Shown: positions 14,637 to 24,008 of the stretch, in pieces
How positions within the stretch are numbered: the stretch's first letter is position 1
Layout: each line of letters starts with the position of its first letter
Source of the DNA: Paenibacillus timonensis
Lineage (GTDB): Bacteria; Bacillota; Bacilli; Paenibacillales; Paenibacillaceae
NCBI RefSeq assembly: GCF_009725205.1
Contig: NZ_WNZY01000029.1
Coordinates: 1 to 58,469, forward strand
Length of the DNA stretch: 58,469 nt
Direction: 5' to 3'
Translations under genes and position numbers: made by a program
Notes under the pieces: model-generated
What the model was told of the DNA's origin: nothing
Database searches by the model: none
What the model saw: the letters and a program-made list of their open reading frames with translations, nothing else

Positions 14637-15872
14637 ATCCGCCAATTCCTTCCCCCGTGTCTCAGTCCCAAGTAAGAACACCGCCAGTGCGCCGACCAGA
14701 ATCGTCACGAAGAACATCCAAAAGATACTCCCAATCGCGATTTCCCGGGCGACCAACATGCCAACCAGGTACGGGGCGATAATGCCGCCGATTCGCCCAA
14801 ACGAAGCGGCTAATCCAACACCGGTCGATCGTACACGGGTCGGGTACAGTTCCGGCGTATAAGCGTACATCCCGCCCCAAGCACCAAGATTAAAGAAGGA
14901 TAAGCATGTGCCAGCCGCGATCAGCATCCCTTCGCTTGTCGCGTTTCCGAACCAAGCCGCGCTGACCGCCGTTAGCAGCAAGTACAACACCAGCACGAAC
15001 TTGCGACCGAATTTCTCGATGAAATAAGCAGCCGTAAAATATCCCGGCAGTTGGGCTAACGTCATAATTAACACATATTCAAAGCTTTTCACCAGGCTGA
15101 AACCTTTCAGTACCATCACCGAAGGCAACCACAAAAACATACCGTAGTATGAGAATACGACAGTAAACCACAGAATCCAGAGCATCACGGTCGAGCGGCG
15201 GTGCGGAGAAGCCCAAACCGACTTGAACCATTCCCCGAAGGAAGGCCCCAGCCCTTTACTATTCCTCACCTGCTCCTTAAATCGGACCGGATCCTGAATG
15301 GACTTACGCAGATACAACGCATAGATCGCAGGAACGGCGCCGATGATAAAAGCGGCCTGCCAACCGTAATCCGGAATGATGAAATACGAAATCAATGCCG
15401 ACGCGATCCAGCCTGCGGCCCAGAAGCTTTCCAACAGGACGACGGCTCTTCCGCGTTCAGCGGCTGGGACCGATTCGGACACCAGCGTGGATGCGACAGG
15501 CAGCTCCCCGCCGAGGCCAAATCCAGCGATAAAACGCAGCACACACAGCATGGCAAAGCTCGTGGCTGCGGCAGAAAATCCGCTAGCGACGGAGAAAATC
15601 AGCAGAGTCCATAACAAGACGGATTTACGTCCGAACTTGTCCGCCATATAACCGGCAATGGCCGCGCCAAAGGCCATCCCTACGGAGTTGATTGCCGTAA
15701 AGAAGCCGGTCTGCTGCGGCGTCAAGCTCCATTCCACCGCCAGAGCGGCGGCAATAAACGAAATGATACCGACGTCCATCGCGTCGAACATCCAACTGAG
15801 CCCTGCGCTGAACAGCAGCTTCCGCCGTTTTACAGCGGGTTTTCCAGATACGGCCTGTTCTTGAGCATTCAA
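14634..15872 (-). CDS. niaP: MFS transporter, NiaP/YceI-like (niacin permease)
   Basis: Protein of 412 residues with twelve predicted membrane helices. The GYMADKFGRKSVLL loop 2-3 motif and the N-terminal LSWMFDAMDVGIISFIAAAL stretch are typical of the aromatic-acid/niacin branch of the sugar-porter-like MFS; the nearest characterised relative I recognise is B. subtilis NiaP (YceI). It would take up nicotinate or a related aromatic acid by proton symport. No neighbouring NAD gene or NiaR box was recognised, so the substrate is inference. It converges on the UPF0173 gene. Confidence 0.75.
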   Translation of the reverse strand: MNAQEQAVSGKPAVKRRKLLFSAGLSWMFDAMDVGIISFIAAALAVEWSLTPQQTGFFTAINSVGMAFGAAIAGYMADKFGRKSVLLWTLLIFSVASGFSAAATSFAMLCVLRFIAGFGLGGELPVASTLVSESVPAAERGRAVVLLESFWAAGWIASALISYFIIPDYGWQAAFIIGAVPAIYALYLRKSIQDPVRFKEQVRNSKGLGPSFGEWFKSVWASPHRRSTVMLWILWFTVVFSYYGMFLWLPSVMVLKGFSLVKSFEYVLIMTLAQLPGYFTAAYFIEKFGRKFVLVLYLLLTAVSAAWFGNATSEGMLIAAGTCLSFFNLGAWGGMYAYTPELYPTRVRSTGVGLAASFGRIGGIIAPYLVGMLVAREIAIGSIFWMFFVTILVGALAVFLLGTETRGKELAD

Positions 15873-15936
15873 ACGGCTCTCCCCCTATACCATCTTGTTC
15901 TCTCTTTAGCTTATCCAAATAGGCGGTTGATCCATG

Positions 15937-16545
15937 CTAGGGCGTCATGCCGCTTTTCTTGTTTGATATGGACCGATTTCGAACCACAAAAACGATCCCC
16001 AACACGATGAGAAATATGGCATAGGATACGATCAGCTCCCGAAGGTTCACTCCGGGGAAAACAATCGATGCGCTTAATATGCCAAACAACCAAATGCTCG
16101 ACAGGTTACCGACCAGATTGGACCAGGTGTATGATCTCATCTTCAGGTTGGAAATCGCCGACATAAACGAAATCAGATTGTTTGGCATGATCGGAACCGT
16201 ACGAAGAAAGATCACCGCCCACACCCCATAGCGGTCCAGCCCTTTTTGCCATTTTTCGTATTTCTGCAGCTTGCCCATCCACTTGCGGTTAAACCAGTCG
16301 GCAAAGAAATATCCGCACATCAAATATACAATCATCCCTGCCGCCGTCCCGGCAATCCAGCTCGCCAATAGGCCGTTCATGATCCCCAACAGGGAAATAT
16401 GCAGCATGACGATCGTAGCAAATGGGAAAACTCCAAAGATCCCCTGCACCACGGCAAGCGGGATGGTGAGAAGGAGGATGGAGTACCCGCCCAGATGGGT
16501 CGTCTCCAAAAACCAGTCCGTCAATTGCTTAATCCATTCGTTCAA
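15937..16545 (-). CDS. TVP38/TMEM64 (VTT-domain) membrane protein
   Basis: Protein of 202 residues with about five membrane segments. The core IAGTAAGMIVYLMCGYFFADWF and VWAVIFLRTVPIMPNNLISFMSAISNLKMRSY is the VTT/DedA-like domain, now linked to lipid scrambling or undecaprenyl-phosphate recycling. A TTG at 16545 is taken as start, because the longer frame runs far into the GNAT gene and no ATG fits; GGGGAACGAATCA is upstream. It is the last gene of a five-gene minus-strand operon starting with a flavoprotein. Confidence 0.8.
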   Translation of the reverse strand: MNEWIKQLTDWFLETTHLGGYSILLLTIPLAVVQGIFGVFPFATIVMLHISLLGIMNGLLASWIAGTAAGMIVYLMCGYFFADWFNRKWMGKLQKYEKWQKGLDRYGVWAVIFLRTVPIMPNNLISFMSAISNLKMRSYTWSNLVGNLSSIWLFGILSASIVFPGVNLRELIVSYAIFLIVLGIVFVVRNRSISNKKSGMTP

Positions 16546-16574
16546 ATGATTCGTTCCCCATTCCCCAAAAACTA

Positions 16575-17093
16575 TTACGCCTGAACGCGGTTCCCCAAGA
16601 TGATGAGATCCCGTTCCACACCATCCAAATTGGCTACACGGGGCAGGTGTGCCCAACGCTCGAAGCCAAACTTGCCAAGAAGTTTGAGGCTGGGTTCGTT
16701 GTGACCAAACACGAAACCGAGCAGTGTATGAACACCAATCCGAGGACAAGCCGCAATCGCCCGAGTCAGCAAGATTCCGCCGATTCCTCGAGATCGGTAA
16801 GCTTCGGAGATGTAAATGCTAATCTCCGCCGTACCGTTATAAGCCGGACGCCCGTAGAAAGATTGGAAGCTGAGCCAGGCGATGATCTGCCCCCCGGATT
16901 TCATGACCCATAGCGGCCGGAAATCGGGAGAGTGCTCTTCAAACCACTTCTGTCTGGCGTCGACGGTCACCGGCTCCAAGTCGGCCGTGACCATCTGTCC
17001 CGCAATGGTTTCATTGTAAATCGAAACGATGGCTGGCAAATCCTCGAGGATCGCGTCCTCAATCCTATAGTCAAAGTCCAAATGTTCGGTCAT
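16575..17093 (-). CDS. GNAT acetyltransferase, phosphinothricin acetyltransferase-like
   Basis: Protein of 172 residues. [22 protein letters not shown] near the start, [18 protein letters not shown] (acetyl-CoA P-loop) and [32 protein letters not shown] are the phosphinothricin/methionine sulfoximine acetyltransferase signature (Pat/Bar, YwnH). Such enzymes acetylate the amino group of glutamate analogues. The ATG at 17093 follows GGATCGTGAG, a weak site; it lies 10 bp after the dinB gene, so read-through is expected. Confidence 0.87.
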   Translation of the reverse strand: MTEHLDFDYRIEDAILEDLPAIVSIYNETIAGQMVTADLEPVTVDARQKWFEEHSPDFRPLWVMKSGGQIIAWLSFQSFYGRPAYNGTAEISIYISEAYRSRGIGGILLTRAIAACPRIGVHTLLGFVFGHNEPSLKLLGKFGFERWAHLPRVANLDGVERDLIILGNRVQA

Positions 17094-17103
17094 ATGTAAG
17101 TGC

Positions 17104-17574
17104 TCACGATCCTTGAATGATTTTGTTGTAGAGCTTGATCATGCTAAAATGCATGCCTTCATGATACGTCGTAAAGTTGATTAGTTGCCCTACGGTCTCA
17201 ATCCGGTAGCCGCTGGAAGTCGAATAAGGTTCGATGGGTTCCTTAAGTTGTCCGGATAATACCGTTCTTACCCGTTCAGGCTGTGCTTCCAGCACCGCAA
17301 GAATATCGTTCAAACTTGGACTTTCCGAAGTCCATTCCAACGGTGACGTTCCATTGGCAAACAGCTCTTGATAAATCTCCGGAAGCTCCGATGTTCTTCC
17401 CGTAAAGGTAAATGCATATTTATCCGTGACTAAGGCAAGATGTCCCAAATTCCATAAAATATGATTGCGGAAACCTGCAGGGACAACCAGCACCTTTTCC
17501 TCGGGTAAAGTTCTAGCCAGCTTCAAGGTTTGAGTTCGTACGAATTCAAGCTGCCGCCAAATGGCTTGTTCCAT
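17104..17574 (-). CDS. DinB family protein
   Basis: Protein of 156 residues of the DinB/YfiT four-helix fold. [19 protein letters not shown] holds one metal-ligand histidine and [17 protein letters not shown] the other two, the pattern of three histidines in this superfamily. These proteins are often thiol-dependent transferases (bacillithiol S-transferases), which may fit the flavoprotein/monooxygenase neighbours. GGAGGGG precedes the ATG; 12 bp separate it from the upstream gene. Confidence 0.87.
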   Translation of the reverse strand: MEQAIWRQLEFVRTQTLKLARTLPEEKVLVVPAGFRNHILWNLGHLALVTDKYAFTFTGRTSELPEIYQELFANGTSPLEWTSESPSLNDILAVLEAQPERVRTVLSGQLKEPIEPYSTSSGYRIETVGQLINFTTYHEGMHFSMIKLYNKIIQGS

Positions 17575-17586
17575 ATTCTTCCCCTC

Positions 17587-17889
17587 CTAGTCGGTTTCGT
17601 GCTTAATCTGTACGTAATGTTCCACCGTTGGGAACGGGTCGTAGAAATGATGAAGCAGCGCTTTCCATTCCTGGTATTCGGGCGACTGCCGGAAACCGAC
17701 CTCATGCGCGGTGATCGACTGCCATCTCACCAGAAGAATATATTTATTCTCCGTCTCCACGCATTTGTGGAGCTCATGTCCCAAATAACCGTCCATCCGA
17801 CGAATCAGTTTAGAAGCCTTGCGGAAATTGCTCTCGAAATCATTTATCATTCCCGGCTTCACCTGCAGTTGAGCTACTTCAAGAATCAT
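17587..17889 (-). CDS. Antibiotic biosynthesis monooxygenase (ABM) domain protein
   Basis: Protein of 100 residues of the ABM dimeric alpha-beta barrel. [22 protein letters not shown] at the start, [24 protein letters not shown] in the middle and [13 protein letters not shown] at the end are typical. Members degrade heme or oxygenate quinones, but many are unassigned. Its ATG overlaps the end of the flavoprotein gene by 11 bp, so translation is coupled and a shared redox pathway is likely. GGAGGGG lies upstream. Confidence 0.87.
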   Translation of the reverse strand: MILEVAQLQVKPGMINDFESNFRKASKLIRRMDGYLGHELHKCVETENKYILLVRWQSITAHEVGFRQSPEYQEWKALLHHFYDPFPTVEHYVQIKHETD

Positions 17890-18835
17890 CCTCTACATCC
17901 CCTCCGTTCAACTGATTATAGCACGGACTTAGCGCTTTATGAATCCAAATTGCGGCAATTGAACCTTCCCCCATCGCTACGCTAACTTGTTCGGCATGAA
18001 CCCCCAGATCGCCGGCAGCCCAGACACCGGGTACGCTCGTTTGCTTCGTGCGAGGGTCGGTTTCCACGTGTCGATTGCCGGAAATGGGTACACCCAGCTG
18101 AGCCGCTAACCTGGAGTGAACCTCATTGCCGCCAAAAGCGATAAATCCTCGTTCCGCCGCGAAGCTTCGACCATCCTTCAGCATTACGCTGCGGATAAAA
18201 CCTTCGGTGTGCTGTACCTCGACGATTTCTCCTTCCTCGTAGCGGATCTCCCGTTCCGCCATTAGGTGCAGCAGCTCCGGTGCAACATCCGATCGTTCGT
18301 GATTGATATAAGTTAAATCTCGGGTACGTTCCGCCAATAGAAGCGCCATCTCCGCCCCGGTGCGGCCGGCGCCCATTAATACCGTTTTCCGGTCTTGGAT
18401 CTCGTACCCGTCGCAATCTGGGCAGACGTATACGCTCAGCCCTAGCGTTGGAACCATACCTGGGACATCCGGAAAACGATCAAGTACGCCGGTGGCCAAA
18501 AGCACCGTCTTGCCGGTATACCCCGTTCCGCTTAGCGTGACAACCTGAAACCGCCCTTCTCGCTTCTCGGCTCCAGTCACCGTATCCAGCACAAATTCCA
18601 CACCGTAAGATTCCGCTTGTCTTCTTCCCCGGTTGCGAAGCTCTTGGCCCGAAATCCCTTCCGGAAAACCTAACAGGTTATGATACTGTTGACATAACGT
18701 CGATCTCCCAAAACCGGCGTCAATAACCAACACTTGGTGCGCCGAATATCGCCCTAATTGGATGGCAGCCTGCAATCCGGCGATTCCGCCTCCTAGGATT
18801 AAGCAATCATAAACTTTGGTTTGTTCCATTTGCAT
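17879..18835 (-). CDS. NAD(P)/FAD-dependent oxidoreductase, thioredoxin reductase-like
   Basis: Protein of 318 residues. [19 protein letters not shown] is the FAD-binding Rossmann motif, [20 protein letters not shown] the NAD(P)H site, and [12 protein letters not shown] the second FAD motif. CPDCDG (near residue 145) replaces the CAxC centre of thioredoxin reductase. The fold is that of low-molecular-weight thioredoxin reductase and bacillithiol disulfide reductase-like enzymes. The ATG at 18835 has GGAAAG 7 nt upstream; the frame continues upstream without coding character. First gene of the ABM-DinB-GNAT-VTT operon. Confidence 0.87.
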   Translation of the reverse strand: MQMEQTKVYDCLILGGGIAGLQAAIQLGRYSAHQVLVIDAGFGRSTLCQQYHNLLGFPEGISGQELRNRGRRQAESYGVEFVLDTVTGAEKREGRFQVVTLSGTGYTGKTVLLATGVLDRFPDVPGMVPTLGLSVYVCPDCDGYEIQDRKTVLMGAGRTGAEMALLLAERTRDLTYINHERSDVAPELLHLMAEREIRYEEGEIVEVQHTEGFIRSVMLKDGRSFAAERGFIAFGGNEVHSRLAAQLGVPISGNRHVETDPRTKQTSVPGVWAAGDLGVHAEQVSVAMGEGSIAAIWIHKALSPCYNQLNGGDVEDDS

Positions 18836-18938
18836 GTCCCACTTTCCGCGTGATCTTAATTGACTTATGAAATGAAGTTGATGTATAGCCGTATTCCCGT
18901 CAGGAGAAATTAAGTGTGAGCCACAAGGAGGTGTAAGT

Positions 18939-19304
18939 TTGGACAAGTTTCTCGTCAAATTGCTTGGAAACGGGATCATCCTCATCGCCATGTTGATGAT
19001 CTTAAGCAACGCCTTATTTATATCGGCGCTGCTGACAGCTTTAGCGTTGTCCATTCTAGCCTATTTATTCGGGGATCTCTTCGTCCTTCCTCGGACGAAC
19101 AATAGCATTGCGACCCTTGTGGATGCGCTGCTCATTTTCGTCTTTCTGTGGGCGATTGCCGCCAACGCGGAGTGGACGTTATCCTTCGGCGAAATGCTGA
19201 CCATTACGCTGATGGTAGGCGTATTCGAATGGTTCTTGCACGGTTGGCTGCTGCGTGATGGAATTCATCGGGACAGCAGCGTGAGAGTACGCGATTCACG
19301 ATAA
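18939..19304 (+). CDS. DUF2512 (YndM-like) membrane protein
   Basis: Protein of 121 residues with four hydrophobic segments. The sequence GDLFVLPRTNNSIATLVDALL fits DUF2512, a Bacillales family of unknown function that includes YndM and is common in spore formers. Start is TTG at 18939, following AAGGAGGTGTAAG, a near-perfect site. It stands alone on the plus strand and ends at a bidirectional terminator. Confidence 0.82.
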   Translation: MDKFLVKLLGNGIILIAMLMILSNALFISALLTALALSILAYLFGDLFVLPRTNNSIATLVDALLIFVFLWAIAANAEWTLSFGEMLTITLMVGVFEWFLHGWLLRDGIHRDSSVRVRDSR

Positions 19305-19321
19305 ATGACTTTACAAAAATA

Positions 19322-19371
19322 AAAGCGCGAGTAAGGAGATCTTCTCTCCATACTTGCGCTTTCTTATTTTT
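19322..19371. terminator. Bidirectional terminator between DUF2512 and ABC genes
   Basis: AAAGCGC (19322-19328) and GCGCTTT (19356-19362) with an inner GGAGA/TCTCC pairing form a long hairpin. T-rich tails follow on both strands (TTTCTTATTTTT and TTTTATTTTT). Confidence 0.75.
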
Positions 19372-19381
19372 GCAACGTCAT

Positions 19382-20179
19382 TTAACTTCCCAGCATCACG
19401 CGGTCGTCGGAAAGCTTGTGTCCGCTGATCCGCTCAAATTCGCCTAGCAGACGTTCCATCGTCAAATCGCGTTTCTTCGTGTCGTCCACGTCGAGGATGA
19501 TGCGGCCGCCGTCCATCATGATTAGGCGATTGCCCAGCCGGATTGCCTGCTCCATGTTGTGGGTAACCATCAACGTGGTCAACTTCAGTTCGCTGACGAT
19601 CTCCTGCGTCAGCCTCGTCACCAGCTCGGCGCGGGCCGGGTCCAGCGCGGCGGTATGCTCGTCGAGCAGCAGTACCTGCGGCTCGGTGAACGTCGCCATC
19701 AGCAGGCTGAGCGCCTGGCGCTCCCCGCCGGACAACGTGCCGACCTTGGCGCGCAGCCGATTCTCTAGCCCGATACCCAACCGGCGTAACTGCTCCTGGA
19801 ACATCGCACGGCGCTTGACATTCACGCCTAAACCGAAGCCGCGTCGTTTCCCACGAGAGAACGCCATTGCCAAATTCTCCTCGATCGTCATATGCGGCGC
19901 GGTACCGGCCATAGGGTCCTGGAAGACGCGGCCGATCCACTTGCTTCGGCGATGTTCCGGGAGGTGACCGATGTCGACACCGCCAAGGCGAACCTCGCCG
20001 GCATCCGGTTTGATCACGCCGGAGATCATATTCATCAGCGTGGATTTACCGGCGCCGTTACTGCCGATGACCGTCACGAAATCGCCCGGACGCAGATGCA
20101 GATTGACATCGATCAACGCGATTTTCTCGTCCGGCGTACCGGGGTGAAAAAGCTTTGATACCTCGGTTAACTTCAGCAT
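19382..20179 (-). CDS. ABC transporter ATP-binding protein (COG1101 type)
   Basis: Protein of 265 residues. Walker A is VIGSNGAGKSTLMN, the signature motif is TLSGGERQALSL, Walker B is VLLLDEHTAALDP, and the H-loop is VTHNME. The DEHTAALDP form is characteristic of the ATPase that goes with COG2984-type binding proteins. It is the last gene of a three-gene operon and overlaps the permease gene by 1 bp (TGATG). It powers uptake of the ligand bound by the lipoprotein encoded at 21133. Confidence 0.92.
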   Translation of the reverse strand: MLKLTEVSKLFHPGTPDEKIALIDVNLHLRPGDFVTVIGSNGAGKSTLMNMISGVIKPDAGEVRLGGVDIGHLPEHRRSKWIGRVFQDPMAGTAPHMTIEENLAMAFSRGKRRGFGLGVNVKRRAMFQEQLRRLGIGLENRLRAKVGTLSGGERQALSLLMATFTEPQVLLLDEHTAALDPARAELVTRLTQEIVSELKLTTLMVTHNMEQAIRLGNRLIMMDGGRIILDVDDTKKRDLTMERLLGEFERISGHKLSDDRVMLGS

Positions 20180-21093
20180 CAGAACCCACCCCCTACGCTC
20201 TTATGGCCAGGGGTTTGCGCGATTTCAGCCGCGCGCCGGCGGGCGATCGATTTCTGCTTTATGTTTCTTTGCACAGTCGGAAGCACCAAAGCAATGATGA
20301 CGATTACGGCGGTGATCACCTTCAAATCCGTTTGCTCCAGCCATTCGATCCGGAGTGCCAAGGCAACAACGACCCGATAAACGATCGATCCAAGCACTGC
20401 CGCCAGCGTGGCCCAAAACACCGTCCGCGCCCCAAAGATCGCTTCCCCGATAATGACGGAGGCCAGCCCGATGACGATCATCCCGATGCCGGACGAAATA
20501 TCGGCGAATCCGGATTGCTGGGCAATCAGCGCCCCGGACAAAGCCACAAGCCCGTTGGACAAACTGAGTCCGAGAATAATGGTATAGTCCGTGTTGGCAC
20601 CAAAGCTACGGATCATTCGCTTATTGTCACCGGTTGCGCGCAGCGCAAGTCCAAGCTCTGTCCGGAAGAACAGATCTAGCATCAGCTTGATGGCGATGAC
20701 TACGATTGGCATGAACACCAGCGGCGACACCGAGCTGAACAACGTGGTCTCGCCAAGCAAGCCCACGTTCGGTTTGCCCATGATCCGCATGTTGATGGAA
20801 TAGAGCGCGATCATCATCAAAATCCCGGACAACAGTCCGTTAATCCGTCCTTTGGTATGGATGAGGCCGGTGATGGCCCCGGCGGCCAAGCCGCCAAGGA
20901 AAGCCGCGATCGTGGCGATCCACGGCGAGCTTCCCCCCGTAATCATCACGGCCGCGATGGCTCCGCCGGTCGTAAAGCTTCCGTCCACAGTCAGATCCGG
21001 GAAATCGAGAATTCGAAAAGTGATATAGACGCCAAGCGCCATGAGCGCGTACAGCAGGCCGGATTCCAGCGCCCCGAGCAGCGAGTTTAACAT
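20179..21093 (-). CDS. ABC transporter permease (COG4120 type)
   Basis: Protein of 304 residues with eight or nine membrane segments, of the branched-chain-amino-acid/ribose permease superfamily. YALMALGVYITFRILDFPDLTVDGSFTTGGA at the start is characteristic of permeases paired with COG2984 binding proteins. The ligand channel is probably formed by a homodimer. It lies between the binding protein and ATPase genes and probably shares their promoter. Confidence 0.92.
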   Translation of the reverse strand: MLNSLLGALESGLLYALMALGVYITFRILDFPDLTVDGSFTTGGAIAAVMITGGSSPWIATIAAFLGGLAAGAITGLIHTKGRINGLLSGILMMIALYSINMRIMGKPNVGLLGETTLFSSVSPLVFMPIVVIAIKLMLDLFFRTELGLALRATGDNKRMIRSFGANTDYTIILGLSLSNGLVALSGALIAQQSGFADISSGIGMIVIGLASVIIGEAIFGARTVFWATLAAVLGSIVYRVVVALALRIEWLEQTDLKVITAVIVIIALVLPTVQRNIKQKSIARRRAAEIAQTPGHKSVGGGF

Positions 21094-21132
21094 GATGAGT
21101 ACCTCCCCCGAGAATTTAGGAGCGAGTGCTGC

Positions 21133-22218
21133 CTATTCGATCAGATTGTTGGCCTTATCCGTGATTTGGTCTTTCATGGCATCCGTCACTTCAATGCCTT
21201 GCTCGGCCGCCGCTTTCAGGTTCATGATCAAGTCGAGTTTATCCGGTACGGTGACCTTCAGATCGCCGACCTTTTTCCCGTTTTTCAACACGTCCACAGC
21301 CATTTGGCCCACTTGGTAACCATGGTCATAATATTTGAATCCGATCGTGGCAAAAGCACCCTTCTCCACCGTATCCCGATCGCTCGAGAAGAATGGAATG
21401 TCGTTCTCGTTAGCCACCTGGATTACGGTACTAACCGCTTCAACGACCATATTGTCCAGCGTAATGTACAGCGCATCCACCCGGCCAACCAGCGATTCGG
21501 CCGCTTGTTTGACTTCCGATGTATTCGTCACCGAGGCTTTGACCAATTTGATGCCGTGGGCGTCCAAAGCTTTCTCGGCATGGTTTGCCATGACGACCGC
21601 ATTCGGTTCGCCTTGGTTGATGACCAGTCCGACCGATTTCACGTCTTTGAAATTCGCGGCGATGAAGTCCATCAGCTTGGTAATCGCCTCCGGGTTCGTA
21701 TCGGAAGCGCCGGAGATGTTCCCGCCCGGATGATCCAGATTGTCGACCAATTTGGCATCGATCGGATCCGTTACCGCTGCGAACAGAATCGGTGAGTTCT
21801 TGACCTGCTGCGCAACGGCTTGCGCCGGAGGCGTGGCGATCGCGAGGACGAGATCGTACTTCTCGCCGGCGATTTTTTGCGCGATGGTCGTATTGTTCGT
21901 TGGATCTCCCTGCGCATTGTTATAATCCAGCTCCAGGTTGTCGCCTTCGACGATACCGGCGTCTTTCAAAGCGGCAAGGAACCCTTCTCTCGTTGCGTCT
22001 AGGGAAGGATGCTCCACGATTTGCGAAATCGCGATTTTGTAAGAATCCTTTGTTGGCTCCGCTGCATCCCCCGCTCCCGCGGAGTTCTCTGTTCCGGTGC
22101 CACTAGCATTTCCCCCGTTGGCTGCATTACCCCCGTTCCCGTTCGTGTTGTTGCCGCAAGCGACAACGCCCACCAACAGCAGCGACATGGCAAGTAAAAC
22201 TCCAAGCTTCTTCTTCAT
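21133..22218 (-). CDS. ABC transporter substrate-binding lipoprotein (COG2984, TrpX-like)
   Basis: Protein of 361 residues. The N-terminus is a lipoprotein signal: a basic start, hydrophobic core and LLVGVVACGNN with the lipidated Cys at residue 21, then a Gly/Asn-rich spacer. The binding fold begins YKIAISQIVEHPSLDATREGF and contains AVTDPIDAKLV. The family includes TrpX-type importers for tryptophan or tyrosine in Firmicutes, but the ligand here is not certain, because no T-box or amino-acid operator was found upstream. The ATG follows AAGGGGAAACGAAAT. Confidence 0.9.
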   Translation of the reverse strand: MKKKLGVLLAMSLLLVGVVACGNNTNGNGGNAANGGNASGTGTENSAGAGDAAEPTKDSYKIAISQIVEHPSLDATREGFLAALKDAGIVEGDNLELDYNNAQGDPTNNTTIAQKIAGEKYDLVLAIATPPAQAVAQQVKNSPILFAAVTDPIDAKLVDNLDHPGGNISGASDTNPEAITKLMDFIAANFKDVKSVGLVINQGEPNAVVMANHAEKALDAHGIKLVKASVTNTSEVKQAAESLVGRVDALYITLDNMVVEAVSTVIQVANENDIPFFSSDRDTVEKGAFATIGFKYYDHGYQVGQMAVDVLKNGKKVGDLKVTVPDKLDLIMNLKAAAEQGIEVTDAMKDQITDKANNLIE

Positions 22219-22361
22219 ATTTCGTTTCCCCTTTCTCTCTCATGAAATGATAAATGATGACCCAGGAAGGTTGAACCAGCAAAACATGATCCGATTAACG
22301 CTTTTGTCGATAAAAGGATTAAAGTGTCTATGGACAACCATTCGCCCAACGTGGACACGAA

Positions 22362-22401
22362 GTATTATTCCTATATTAAATGGTGGTCAATTATCCGTCA
22401 A
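22362..22401 (-). promoter_or_regulatory. Two overlapping sigma-A-type promoters of the ABC importer operon
   Basis: Minus strand TTGACG (22401-22396)-17-TAATAT (22378-22373), and 11 bp on, TTGACC (22390-22385)-17-TAATAC (22367-22362). The leader of about 135 nt contains an imperfect GTGTC/GACAC hairpin but no recognised riboswitch. Confidence 0.55.
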
Positions 22402-22402
22402 C

Positions 22403-22457
22403 AAAAAAGAGCCAACCTAAGCACGACCGGTACCCCGGCCTTGCTCAGGCAGCTCTT
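22403..22457 (-). terminator. Terminator of the phosphoesterase gene
   Basis: A long imperfect hairpin (AGAGC at 22453-22449 with GCTCT at 22412-22408, and CCGG/CCGG in the top) is followed by TTTTTTG on the minus strand. It lies between the phosphoesterase gene and the ABC promoters. Confidence 0.65.
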
Positions 22458-22470
22458 CCTCAACTTCAGA

Positions 22471-22977
22471 TCATTTTTTGGCATCCATATAAATATGTTT
22501 AGCCTCGATCGCTTGAGGCGTGATCTCGAGCACGCCAAAGCTGTATTTCGGCTCCCGCCGCTTATCGGTTGGCGAACCGGGGTTGAACCACAAGACACCT
22601 CCGCTTTTGGCTAGATAGGGCTTATGGGAGTGACCGAACAGCACGGCGTCCACTGGCTTCCCCGCAAATACCCGCTCGGCATTGTCCTTAGCTCCATGCC
22701 CGCCGCCGGGCAGATGGCCGTGAGTCAGCCCGATTCGCCTTCCGCTCAGCTCAAGAATTTTGTGCTGACCGAACCGGCGGATGATGTCCACCGGGTCGTT
22801 GTTACCAGCCACCCCGTCGACCGGGGCTATTGCTGCCAACTGTTCATAAACGTCCATGGTCACCCAATCGCCCAGGTGGAGAATCAGGTCGCAGGTTTTA
22901 AACGTTTGCCGCAGCTTCGCGGGCAGCTCCGTCCCGCGGCGCGGCATATGCGTATCCGACACGACTCCGATGCGCAT
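22471..22977 (-). CDS. Metallophosphoesterase, YfcE family
   Basis: Protein of 168 residues. The metal-binding motifs are GVVSDTHMPR (D8, H10), HLGDW, GNNDP, THGH and GHSHKP, in the usual order for the YfcE/MJ0936 family of small phosphodiesterases. These hydrolyse phosphodiester bonds of unknown natural substrates in the cytoplasm with two Mn or similar ions. The gene lies 6 bp after the TIM-barrel gene and probably shares its transcript. Confidence 0.93.
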   Translation of the reverse strand: MRIGVVSDTHMPRRGTELPAKLRQTFKTCDLILHLGDWVTMDVYEQLAAIAPVDGVAGNNDPVDIIRRFGQHKILELSGRRIGLTHGHLPGGGHGAKDNAERVFAGKPVDAVLFGHSHKPYLAKSGGVLWFNPGSPTDKRREPKYSFGVLEITPQAIEAKHIYMDAKK

Positions 22978-22983
22978 AGGCCG

Positions 22984-23925
22984 TTACCTCAACGGCGAAG
23001 CAGCCATACGCACATAGGTGTGCCGCCGCCCGCGGATCGCGATCGATAACGCTTGAATGTTCTCCGGGACGGCCATCCCGGCGAAACCGGCGTCTCCGAT
23101 ATGGAATACGTCTGCCCCCGCCCGTTTAGCGCTGAGCGCAATCTCCCGAACCGTTGCTTCGTCTGCGCCTTCCTGGCTCGTGCCGATCGCCGCTAAGGCC
23201 AGGGCACCCCTCGCCTTGACCTCTGCGATGATCTGAGCCAGATCTTCCTCCCGCACGCCGGGAACCGTGCCCGGGGCAGGCAGCAGGACGACGTCCGCGC
23301 CGGCTTCGGCGAACCCGATCGCCGCCTCCCGATCAAGGACGCTGCCGCGGGTGCCAGCCCCGTGCATTTTGCCTGCCAGAATCAAACCGCCGAATTCCCG
23401 TTTGGCCAAGGTGATCGCCTGCTGGATGCGTTCGTGGGTCACGCCGGTTTTCGGGTTGCCCGTCAGGCAGACGAAATCGCAGCCCAGCCGCTTGGCTTCC
23501 GCTAAGCTCCGTGCCGTTGCCCGCCGTCCTTCGGGCAGCTGGTTTAGTGACTCGACCGCTTCGGCAGAGTCATCAACCGGCTCCAGATTGATACCGATCG
23601 GCAGCCCCGTCAACCGCTTTAGTTCGGCGATCGGATTTCGCGCCTCTGGCTTCTGTTCCCCGCCGCCGACTTCCGGCGCAAACAAATCCCTAGCCTCGAT
23701 GCCGCGAACCTGCGGCTGAAACACGTCAAAGACGTTCAACAAGATCATATCCGCACCGAAAGCCTTCGCGAGTTCTGCGTTGGTTAGCTCCGGCAACAGC
23801 GGCTGCGATGTGACCACCGTCTCCGCGATCACGGTACGTCCTTCCGCCGCCAACATCGCTCCCTTTAAAGCTTCGCGATCCATTCGCCGGAAATCCGATG
23901 CCCGGCAGTCCAATATCCGTTTCAA
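22984..23925 (-). CDS. Uncharacterised TIM-barrel protein (often mislabelled haloacid-dehalogenase-like)
   Basis: Protein of 313 residues. Repeated beta-strand endings such as GADMILLNVFDVFQPQ, LPIGINLEPV, CDFVCLTGNPKTGVT, GGLILAGKMHGAG, GADVVLLPAPGTVPG and ADVFHIGDAGFAG indicate a TIM barrel with phosphate-binding GxG loops near the C-terminus. I recall similar proteins carrying a misleading haloacid dehalogenase label. No catalytic role can be assigned. It is probably in an operon with the phosphoesterase. GGAGGGGTAGAG lies upstream of the ATG. Confidence 0.75.
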   Translation of the reverse strand: MKRILDCRASDFRRMDREALKGAMLAAEGRTVIAETVVTSQPLLPELTNAELAKAFGADMILLNVFDVFQPQVRGIEARDLFAPEVGGGEQKPEARNPIAELKRLTGLPIGINLEPVDDSAEAVESLNQLPEGRRATARSLAEAKRLGCDFVCLTGNPKTGVTHERIQQAITLAKREFGGLILAGKMHGAGTRGSVLDREAAIGFAEAGADVVLLPAPGTVPGVREEDLAQIIAEVKARGALALAAIGTSQEGADEATVREIALSAKRAGADVFHIGDAGFAGMAVPENIQALSIAIRGRRHTYVRMAASPLR

Positions 23926-24008
23926 ACTCTACCCCTCCATTCAACGATGAAATGAAACCCATGCTGTGTTCAGTGTAGCATGCCAGGAAACCACAGACTA
24001 CGCCATTT

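Noticed and set aside
22219..22360. T-box or other riboswitch in the leader of the ABC importer
   Set aside because: No AGGGTGG-type T-box motif or known aptamer blocks were found; only an imperfect hairpin is seen.
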